Assembly: GCF_000220395.1 (NCBI RefSeq)
Contig: NW_004086233.1
Location: 1 to 32,131, forward strand
DNA: 32,131 nucleotides
Direction of reading: 5' to 3'
Source: Ichthyophthirius multifiliis
Taxonomy: Eukaryota; Ciliophora; Oligohymenophorea; Hymenostomatida
Each line of letters opens with the position of its first letter. Position 1 is the stretch's first letter. Shown here piece by piece: positions 23,698-32,131 of this stretch. The position numbers and the translations under genes were made by a program. The notes under the pieces were generated by a model that was not told where the DNA came from, did not search any database, and saw only the letters and a program-made list of their open reading frames with translations.

Positions 23698-25600
23698 ATG
23701 AAATCTTTTTTATAAAAACATAAATATAAAATCCTAGCATTAACAGTTTCCCCTGCTATTTTAACATATTCAACCACATATTATTTATTTCCAGATTTAC
23801 GTAATAACCAATATTAATTATTAAAGGCTTTAAATAGAACATGCCGTGTAGTTTATGCTGGTGCTAGAATGGCTTATATATATTAAAAAGTATATTAAAC
23901 AAACAAACAAAACTATAATTAATTTATAAAATAAAAAGAACGATGATATTCCAATAGAAAAAAAACATGAAAAAGCCTCATTAATATTAAGAGATACATT
24001 CATAAAAAATGCAGGTTTATATTTAAAATTTGCACAATTATTATCTTCTGTAAATATTTATATTTAATTAAAAATATAAAATAAAAAAAAGCTTGATGTC
24101 ATAGTTCCTTAAGAATATAGAAACAATTTCGAAACGTTGTGTCATGATTGTCCTTAAAGTTCATTCGAAAGTGTAAAAAAAACAATTGAAAGTTAATTAG
24201 ATAAGCCATTACATGAAATTTTTTCATGTTAAAAAATAAATAAATTAAAGTATAATATACTTTTTTATTAAATATATACAGATTTTAATGAAAAGCCTTT
24301 AAAATCAGCTTCTATAGCCTAAGTTCATGAAGCTATTTTAAAAGAAAATGGTTAAAAAGTAGCCGTGAAAGTATAACATGATTGGTTAAGTTAATCTTCT
24401 AAAGGAGACATTAAATTAGTTCAAATGTATGTTAATATTGGAGAAAAGTTTTTCCCAGAATTTAAATTTAAATGGTTTTCAGATGAAATAGGTAATTTTT
24501 GTTTGTTTGTTTAAAAAAAACAAAAAAATATTTTATTTAAAAAAAAAAAAAAAAAATATAAGAATAAATACTTAAATAAGAATTAAATTTTTATTAAGAA
24601 ATTGATAATGGGGAAAAAGCACGTGAATTATTAAAAAATAAAAAAAATTTATATATTCCTTAATATTATTTTGATTATTGCAGTGAAAAAGTCATTACAA
24701 TGGAATATATAGATGGATTTCCAATAATGGATGTAAATCTTTTAAGAAAATAAAATTTTGATTTACAAAAAATAGCATTTATAATAAGTGATGCGTTTTC
24801 TTAAATGATATTTAATAATGGCTTTGTTCATAGTGATCCTCATTAGGGTAATTTACTAATTCGAAAAGTTTCTAATAATTTCAAAAGTGAAGATTAAGTA
24901 GTTCTTTTGGACCATGGATTGTATAAATAACTTACACCTACATTCCGACTAGCATATAGTAAACTTTGGAAGGCAATTATCGAATAAGATATATCTTAAA
25001 TGGAAAAATCTTCATAAGAATTAGGCGTTTAAGAAGAATATTCAAAGCTTTTTGTTTCTATGATAACAAGTAGAGTATTTGATGACATAACGGATAAAAA
25101 AAAAGATGTAAAAGAAAGGCTAATAAGTCCAAAAACATAATAAGAAAGAGATAAAATCGTTACAAATGCAGCTAAACATCATAAAAATATTATAAAAGTT
25201 TTATAAGAAATGAACAGGTATTTTTTTAACATAAAAAAATAATATTAATTAATATAAAAATAAAAAAATATAGATCATTAATACTTTTATTGAAAACAAC
25301 AGATTTTTTAAGAACTATAGATAATAAATTAGGAAACCCAGTTAATAATTTTGAAATAACAGTATTTAAATAGATTATAAAAAAAAAAATATTTAAAAAT
25401 ATATTTATATATATATAAATATAATTTAATTTTTATATTAATAATTTATTATATATAATTTTATTTAGTTATAGTATTGTTTTAATGAGATTTCAAATTA
25501 AGAATATTATCATTATAGTTTTTTTAAAAAATTAAGATTTCTTTTGGATTAAAAAATTGCTTATTTTAAATTATGGTTTTATAAATTATTTTATGCTTGA
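23698..25600 (+). CDS. ABC1/ADCK (UbiB) family atypical kinase
   Basis: The protein is 501 residues in seven exons (introns 23890-23938, 24050-24091, 24228-24281, 24492-24580, 25218-25273, 25362-25468), from ATG 23698 to TGA 25598-25600; the frame is intact. It is closest in layout to ADCK1, a mitochondrial member of a family tied to coenzyme Q and membrane lipid homeostasis. Visible motifs: KNAGLYLKFAQLLSS (the KxGQ element, here KFAQ), SASIAQVHEA, VAVKVQH (ATP Lys), LNFYQEIDN, VHSDPHQGNLLI (catalytic loop) and LLDHGLYK (metal-binding Asp, DHG in place of DFG). An N-terminal hydrophobic stretch at about residues 12-30 fits mitochondrial targeting or a membrane anchor. The Gly of KxGQ, normally invariant, is Ala. 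Confidence 0.88.
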
Positions 25601-26034
25601 CATTTTTCATTTTTTTTTTAAAAAATTATACACTTTATATATTATTATTTATTAATTTTATTTTTTAATAATTTTTTATATTAATCTATTTATTTTATAT
25701 TTTTATATATTTACTTTTAAGATTTTATTTATATTTCATAAAAAAAGTATATATATATATTTACTAATTAAATATTTTATATTTTTTTAAAAAAATCCTT
25801 ATATTTATATATTTATTATATAAACTAAATGTAATTTATTAGTTTAAATATTAATTATTTATAAAAATACTACAATTTCACTTAAAAATATTTAATTAAT
25901 TTATAATGTTTTTTTTTTTTTAAAAAAAAAAAACCTTTTAAAAATTACATAAATAAAAATTATATAAAAAACTATATAAACCAAAAATAATAATGAAAAA
26001 CCTTATAACTAATAAAATATAATATATTGAATAA
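25601..26034. other. Spacer upstream of tRNA
   Basis: 434 bp of A/T runs. No gene or distinct upstream element recognised. Confidence 0.5.
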
Positions 26035-26116
26035 GACACTTTGGCCGAGTGGTTAAGGCGGCGGCCTGCTAAGCCGTTTCCCTCTGGGAGCGTGAGTTCA
26101 AATCTCACAGGTGTCG
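26035..26116 (+). tRNA. tRNA-Ser(GCU)
   Basis: An 82-nt cloverleaf with a long variable arm (CCC-TCT-GGG), as in class II tRNAs. The acceptor GACACTT pairs with AGGTGTC (one G-T), with discriminator G. The D arm is GGCCGAGTGGTTAAGGC, the anticodon loop CTGCTAA with GCT at 26068-26070, and the T arm GTGAG-TTCAAAT-CTCAC. It reads AGC and AGU. Internal A and B boxes are intact, there is no intron, and CCA is not encoded. Confidence 0.97.
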
Positions 26117-26130
26117 TATTTTTTTTTTAA
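26117..26130 (+). terminator. Pol III T-run terminator
   Basis: A run of T immediately after the tRNA 3' end, the usual RNA polymerase III stop. In this A/T-rich DNA, T-runs are common, so only its position is informative. Confidence 0.75.
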
Positions 26131-26184
26131 AAAAAATAAAATAATAATTTAGAAAATCTATAACTAAATAAAAATAAAATTATA

Positions 26185-26188
<4 letters not shown>

Positions 26189-26245
<57 letters not shown>
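26189..26245. repeat. (TA)n microsatellite
   Basis: About 27 TA dinucleotides with one C interruption, between the tRNA and the AT-hook gene. Confidence 0.95.
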
Positions 26246-26248
<3 letters not shown>

Positions 26249-26310
26249 TAAATTAAATTTTTTTAATTATTTTTAATTATTTATCAAAAATAAAAAAAAG
26301 AAAATTAAAA

Positions 26311-28692
26311 ATGGTTAATTTAAGAAGTCAAAAGTTAAATTAAAATCAACCCGAATAAAAGGTTACATAACCAACCAAAAAGAAAATCCAAAAGCCATAA
26401 ATAAAAGATTAAAAATAAACCCTTTTATAATTCTAAAAAGACAAAAAACTAATAGTAATAACTAAAGAAAACGAAAAGCGAAATGAAAAAGTAAAAGAAA
26501 AATCAATTGAAAAAACAAAAGAAAAATCTAAATAAATTTAAAAATAAACTGAATAACTTACATAATAAGAAAAGCTTTTATAATAGGAAAAAGAAATACC
26601 CCCCCTTTAATAAATAAATTAAAAGCTACAATAAAAAAGGGGTCGAAAACCGGGCACGAAAATAAAAAAACAAGAAAATCCAGTCCAACAATTATAAAAA
26701 AAAATCAAAAAAAAAGAAGGAAAAAGAGGTTTTAAAAGATGTCAAAATGAAAACTGCGATTAATTAATAAATATTCATATAAAAATATGTCCATATTGTT
26801 AACATTAAAATAAAATGTCTATCGAAAACTAAATTAAAAAATAAAAAAATGATAAAAAAATCTCACAATTATAAATATTTTAAAAAATCCTCCAAAAATA
26901 AAAACTTGTCAAAAAATATTAATCAACAACTTAAACATTTAAAAAAAATGCCATATTTTTAGTAATAATAAAAAAAAAAAAAAAAATATGCATAAATACA
27001 CATATAGGATGAATTTAATTTCGATTAATCCAATTTACAATAAATGACTATATAAAATGAACCTTAAAATCCTCTAAAACCCCTCAAAAACATCTAAATT
27101 CCCATCCACGAGACTTATTTCCCTAAAACATCCCTAATTATAAACCAAAACAATACCTAAATATCTACATAATTATCTTTTTTCTAAGACTATATCATCC
27201 CTCTCAATAAAGAAACCTGGGAACATTTTATTTTAAATCTAATACATCCAATATAAGCTTTATCTTGGATGTATAATGATTTTGGCGACCAATATTTAGC
27301 TGTAGGCGTCGAAATAAATAAATAAAATCCAAAAAATGAAAAAGAATATGTTTTTAAGACTCTAGAAGCTTACGATTTGTTACATTTACATCGAGTAGGT
27401 TAAAAATACTAAGGAAAAAGTTTCATTTATATATTTTAAATTTAATACAAAAATAATTATTTCGAAAAGCCATTTCTTGCTTTTACTATAAATATAAACG
27501 AATCTAAGGTGCCCCAAAGTAAATTAAATGGAAACCCAAATACACTAAAAATCCCGTATTTTAACTCGGCTCTTTATAAACAGACGGTTCTTTATGTTTT
27601 TTTGATATTTAATAAGATGAAAACCCCAAAATTATAATAAGAATAAATGAAAAAGTCTTACTTTAATGTTTCGATTGGCTTAATAATACTGAATGTAATT
27701 ATATTATTTCCGGTGATTAAATAGGGAATGTATATTTAATCGAAATAAATATAGAAAACAGCAATTTTTAAATTTTAAAGTACTATAATAACCTACATAT
27801 GGCATAAGTTTAAGATATAAAATTTTACTAATAAAATAATTAAAACCATTAAATTTTATTTGCTTCAGCTGGATATGATGGAATTGTAAAAATTTTGGAC
27901 ATTTTAGAAAACGAAATGCCTATTTTATCATATGAATCGTGTTTAAAAAATATAAAAAGTATATTTTGGGATATAGGGGGTAAATTTTTAGTAATAAATA
28001 GGGATAAATAGTCATATTCGTAAATAATTCTAAGTTTTTTTGCAAGTTCGAAATAAAAAAATGTTGAATTAACTGATTAATTAGAAACTAGACAATAATA
28101 AAAATTAAATATAAAAAAAGTTGTATATGTAATTTAATTTTTTTTTAAATAAAAAATATCCTTAAAAAAAAAAAAAAAAATAGGAATCTTGTTTAAATTT
28201 TTATGGAAAATATATTTTTAGTGTAAATGAAAATGGAGTAGTTTATAAAAATAAACTGGAAAACTCGAGAAAATTAGCATTAAAAAAAAGCAAAAAAAGA
28301 ATGGAAGATTAAGAAGGTGTATTATTTGCAAAAGGAAATTTCGAAGGAAATAATTATATTTTTACTTTAAATGATTAAACTTCTCAAAAATAAAATCATG
28401 AAAATTCGAAATAAAATGATGAAGATTATAATGAAGATAGTGTATATTTATTTAAAGAAAATAAAGGAAAATAATAAAAAATCGAATTTAAAGTAATTTT
28501 ATTTTTTTAAATAAAAATAATATAAATAAGAATTTTAATATTAAAAATAAAATTGTAACTATTGAAATAACTTAAAATGATATTACTAAATACTAAATAT
28601 TAAATGAAAAGAATTAATATATTGAATCTTTTGTTGCTTTTGGAAATCTAGGAGGTATACTACATATATCTAAAGTTTTTAATTAAAACTGA
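26311..28692 (+). CDS. AT-hook, Cys4 and WD40 protein (possible TFIIIC-like factor)
   Basis: About 723 residues, from ATG 26311 to TGA 28690-28692; introns 26962-27007, 28123-28183, 28493-28530, and possibly 27519-27583. The N-terminal 140 residues are Lys/Gln-rich and contain KRGRKPGTK (about 109-117), an AT-hook DNA-binding motif. Cysteines at 144, 149, 160 and 163 (CX4C-X10-CX2C) look like a zinc ribbon. The second half reads as WD40 blades: ALSWMYNDFGDQYLAVGVE, DGSLCFFDIQQDEN, IISGDQIGNVYLIEI, LFASAGYDGIVKILDI and SIFWDIGGKFLVINRD. This order recalls the WD40 subunit of RNA polymerase III factor TFIIIC (GTF3C2/TFC6), which also binds DNA, but the match is by architecture only. Another chromatin WD protein is possible. 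Confidence 0.72.
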
Positions 28693-28837
28693 ATAAAAAA
28701 TATGTTATTAATATATAATAAATATAAGAAATAAAAATTTATTATTATTAAAATAACAAAATATCTATAAATATAAATATATATATATATTAATATATAT
28801 ATATTAATATATATATGCATATATATACTTATTTATT
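28693..28837. other. Short spacer between convergent genes
   Basis: 145 bp rich in TATATA between two 3' ends. No gene seen. Confidence 0.5.
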
Positions 28838-29586
28838 TCAAAATAATTTTAAATTTCCTGTTACACTATCAATTATTTCTGCTTATCCTGGTCCTACAGC
28901 GCATACTGTAATATCATTCTTTTTTAAATTAATTTTTTATATTTATTTATTTAAAATTAAATTAAACCTATTCATTTATTGCACAAAAAGTATTTAATCC
29001 AATTTAATTAGCTTTATTTTATATTTCTTATACTTATTCTTTCGAATTAATTCTTAAAACTATTTTCGGTGTACCTGATACTTCATAATAATTTAAAATT
29101 TTTTTATTTCTGGATTTTCTTATAACTATTCTAATTTTTAATATGCACCCATTGCTTTTTTTGTATATAATTTAAAAATAAAATATAAAAAAATATCTTA
29201 ATACTTGCATCTGCTGTTAACAATATAATTTAGCCAGGACTCAATTTTAAATCTACCCTTATTAAAAATACCATTTTATAATATTCATTTGATTCCTCAT
29301 CTTCATAGTCCTCAGAATTATCATTAATTACTTCATTTTATTACTATTATATATTATTCTATACTTAATTTAAAAATTAATTTGTATTTAGTCCCCCAAA
29401 CAAATTAAAATTTTGAAAATTTTAATTAACTTAAGGCTATTAGTATAAATCATTATCGGCTTAAAATTACAAAATTAATTCAATAGCTTGTTCTTTATCA
29501 GATGTTAATTATAAAACTTTATTTATATAATGTTCTTCAAAACCTAATATTAAAAGATCTTATTTAATATTGTTTTAATTTTGCAT
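28838..29586 (-). CDS. UBA domain-PTH2 fusion with altered active site
   Basis: About 216 residues, from ATG 29584-29586 to TGA 28838-28840, with introns 29155-29204 and 28919-28967. Residues 9-42 (LLILGFEEHYINKVLQLTSD...) form a UBA ubiquitin-binding domain. An acidic Gln-rich linker follows, then a PTH2 fold from about 102: YKMVFLIRVDLKLSPGQ, AYQKL, GTPKIVLRI and VGPGQAEIIDSVTGNLKLF, the last being the family C-terminal signature. PTH2 enzymes free stalled peptidyl-tRNAs, but the usual KMGKGKxAAQxxHA stretch is here KLSPGQIILLTADA, and the DAGRTQ loop is missing. Catalysis is therefore doubtful, and a ubiquitin-binding adaptor role is inference. The frame is one base short at the A7 run read just before LNYYEVSGTPK (about 29104-29110). 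Confidence 0.75.
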
Positions 29587-29678
29587 ATTTTTTTATTTTA
29601 TTTTATGAATAAATATTTATATATATTTATATATATTTATTTTCTAAATTATTTTTTTATTTTTTATTCTATCAAAAC
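29587..29678. other. Short spacer
   Basis: 92 bp between two same-strand genes, made of ATTTATAT repeats. No gene. Confidence 0.5.
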
Positions 29679-30074
29679 TCATAGCTTTATTTAATTATTC
29701 TAATATGATTTCTACTTTTATAATATTTGAAAAGTTGGAGAAGGTAAATCATCTTCTTCATTTACATTAGTTTCTTAAACTTATTAGCAGCTATTATTCA
29801 AGAATATGTTTTTATTATCATAAATTTTTTGTTTTATTTAATTAATTTCGCTATGTGTTTTATTTAAATTAATTAACTTTTCTTACTTATTTTACTATTT
29901 ATTTTAATAATTTTTACTTTTAAAATTATATCTTTCCATATTTATTCTTTATAATCTTCATCAGTTTAAAAAAAAGAATTTTCATAATTTTTTATAAATC
30001 TTACATTTTAATTATCTTTTATTTTATTATTATAAATATAAATATAAATAATTATAGATATATATATATATATA

Positions 30075-30114
<40 letters not shown>

Positions 30115-31241
30115 TATTTATATTTTTATTTATTTATTTTTAATATAATTTTTACCGAATTTTTGCTTTTATGCTTATTTATATTATTCAAAATTACTAT
30201 TTATTTCTATATTTAATATATTTTTACTCTGATCTCTTTTTTAATAATCTATTTATAATTCATTTGACTTTTATTTATCTTTAAGATAATCCGACAAAGA
30301 ATTAATTTGGTATATATTTTTCAAAAGTTCATTTTAATTATTTTATAAAGAATCTTTTTTTTTAATTATTAATTCAAATTACTATTTAAAGAATTTTCAT
30401 TTAAAATTATACCTTATTTTTTATCTTCTTAACAATCTCCTTATTTTTACTAATTAATTTATTCTAAAATCACTTTTGCTTTTATATTTTATGTATAAAA
30501 TTCATATTTTTATGGATCAAATCCTTCTTTTAATTTATTATTTTAAGAAATTAAGTCTAAATATTTCTTTTCAACTTAGTTAACATTATTTTTTTTATAT
30601 TTATTTTCGACTAAATTAGATTTGCTATTATTATTTTTTTATTTTTTTTCAACAGAATTATTCCTGCTATTTCTATTACTTTTTTTCAATTTGTTTTTCT
30701 TACTTTCAAAATTATCTTATAAATCAGTAAATGTATAATTAATTTATTTCAGATATAATTGATCAAAAGATTTCACTCTATCTGTATGTGTTAAATTTTT
30801 ATAAGATTATAATTAATTTTTATATATAAGAGTTGGACTTTTTTTTCCTTCCTTTTTTAATGGAGTGTTTTATTATGAATTCATTTTACTGTTTTATATT
30901 ATTTCTTAGATTTTTTGTTAATTTAAGCTATTATTTTAATATACACATCTTTTCGGTAATGATTATATTATATTTTGCACTTAATCGTTCGGATGAATTT
31001 CATTTACTTTTTAATTATATGTATATTTCTATATTAAATCTTAAATATAATCAGATTGATTTTATTTTGTTTCAGCATTCTATAATTCATCTTTATATTG
31101 ATTTTTATTAAATGTTTTAAAATAAGATTCTGTATGATCTTTTTTTTAAAAAAATAATGAATAATTTTATAAAAATAAAATAAAAACTTTTTTTTAATAT
31201 GTTTTTGAATTTGTTTGGCTATTTAATTTTATTTTATCCAT
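29679..31241 (-). CDS. Gln/Asn/Lys-rich coiled-coil protein, unknown function
   Basis: About 444 residues, from ATG 31239-31241 to TGA 29679-29681. Introns are 31139-31187, 30016-30155 (with a TA repeat) and 29877-29917. The composition is dominated by N, Q, K, E and S, with heptad-like stretches such as LLKNIYQINSLSDYLKDKQK near the middle and an acidic patch, NVNEEDDLPSPTF, near the C-terminus. No globular domain, TM helix or signal peptide is visible, and I do not recognise the family. Two places are one base short: the A8 run that ends exon 1 (about 31188-31195) and the A9 run at 30355-30363. With those allowed for, the frame is continuous. Confidence 0.6.
30058..30110. repeat. (TA)n microsatellite inside an intron
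   Basis: Interrupted TA repeat filling much of intron 30016-30155 of the Gln-rich gene. Confidence 0.9.
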
Positions 31242-31995
31242 TTTTTTATTTTTTGTTATTTTATTATTATTTTTTTTTGAATTAAAATTTGTTGATTATA
31301 AAAAACAAATTTCAATAAATCTTAATAATTTTTTATATGTTTAAAATAAATTACATAGTTTTATTTTATTTATATTTTAAATATACACATAATTTAAGAA
31401 TTTATTATTTAAAGAAATATTATTTTTATTATTATTAAATAAAATAGGAAATTATGAGTTATATAATCATTATTTTTTTTAATAATATTTATTAAATTAA
31501 TTTTTTTTTTAATTAAATATGGAATATTTTAATATTAAATTTAATATTTTTATTTCAAAATAAATATATTTACTATTTTATTTATTTATACTAAATAAAA
31601 TAGATTAATAAAATATTACATTATTTAAGGTAATACAAATTTAAAAAATTGATAAAAATATAAATTTAATTTAAATAAAAAAAAAATATAATAATAGAAT
31701 CTTAATTATACATATCGAATTTAAAATATATATTTCTATTTTATAGATTTTGAAGAGCTATTTTAATAAAATATTATATTTAAAAAAAAAATATAATATT
31801 TTAAATAAAAAAAAATATAAATATAACAAAATTAAAAAAGAATATAACATATTATTAATATATACTTCAGAATCTAAGTAAAAAATTAATAAATATATAT
31901 AAAAAAAAATTAAAGTAAAAAAGTTTTAAAATTAATAGCATAAATTAATAAAGCTTAAGTAAAGTAAATATTACTTTAATTTATATTTATTTGAC

Positions 31996-32054
<59 letters not shown>

Positions 32055-32084
32055 ATTATTTTATTTTTTATTTTTTATTTTTAT

Positions 32085-32116
<32 letters not shown>

Positions 32117-32131
32117 ATTAATTAATTTTAA
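31242..32131. other. Right-end spacer
   Basis: 890 bp of AT-rich DNA upstream of the Gln-rich gene. No exon of normal composition is visible on either strand. It ends in (TA)n followed by (TTA)n repeats. Confidence 0.5.
31999..32113. repeat. (TA)n followed by (TTA)n microsatellites
   Basis: About 26 TA dinucleotides (to about 32051), then TTA/TTTA repeats. With the (TA)n tract at position 1, both window ends lie in simple repeats, where assemblies often break. Confidence 0.95.

Noticed and set aside
29877-29917. Apparent frame break near the 3' end of the Gln-rich gene
   Set aside because: A 41-nt GT...AG intron restores the frame and has the typical length for this window.
30833-31111. Plus-strand 92-codon open frame with hydrophobic segments
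   Set aside because: Antisense of the Gln/Asn/Lys-rich exon on the minus strand; Phe/Leu richness is the complement of Lys/Gln codons.
1-32131. Mobile elements, CRISPR arrays, riboswitches
   Set aside because: No transposase, reverse transcriptase, integrase or capsid motif, no spaced repeat array, and no bacterial-type regulatory RNA was seen; the repeats found are simple microsatellites.

Overview
This window is macronuclear-type DNA from an oligohymenophorean ciliate. In every conserved gene TAA and TAG are read as glutamine and only TGA stops translation. An example is the invariant Gln of the pyruvate-kinase ATQMMESM motif, encoded by TAA at 20638-20640. The DNA is extremely AT-rich, introns are mostly 38-60 nt with GT...AG ends and about 90% AT, and long (TA)n runs lie between genes and inside introns. 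An Ichthyophthirius-like or other Tetrahymena-related ciliate is my best inference; the genus cannot be fixed from sequence alone. A standard-code reading breaks nearly every gene, so the models here were built by hand with the ciliate code and splice sites.

Layout, left to right: a partial beta-propeller-like gene running off the left edge (-); an RRM+KH RNA-binding protein (+); signal peptide peptidase (-); a PP2C phosphatase (+); a 2.1-kb gap between convergent genes with a repeated TTTGCA/GTATGCATA motif; a membrane-anchored leucine-rich-repeat protein (-); a small two-TM protein (+); a MORN-repeat protein (-); a 1017-residue ubiquitin-E1-like protein (-); pyruvate kinase (+); a CTF-repeat protein (+); an ABC1/ADCK-family atypical kinase (+); tRNA-Ser(GCU) (+); an AT-hook/Cys4/WD40 protein (+); a UBA-PTH2 protein (-); and a Gln/Asn/Lys-rich protein (-). 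Genes are single units, not operons. Several pairs are divergent and share a 5' spacer: 695/988, 5151/6291, 11957/12491 and 19008/19528.

The most notable point is the E1-like gene. It has the full ubiquitin-E1 architecture and splices in frame over 12 exons. The catalytic cysteine position is Asp594, the arginine-finger position is His451, and the N-terminal arginine of the inactive adenylation half is also absent. It looks like a retained pseudo-E1. A second ubiquitin-linked gene, UBA-PTH2, has also lost the usual PTH2 catalytic residues. Several otherwise good genes are out of frame by one base exactly at A-runs of seven or more (KH, pyruvate kinase, PTH2, the Gln-rich protein, PP2C). Homopolymer read error is the simplest explanation, but slippage decoding should be excluded.
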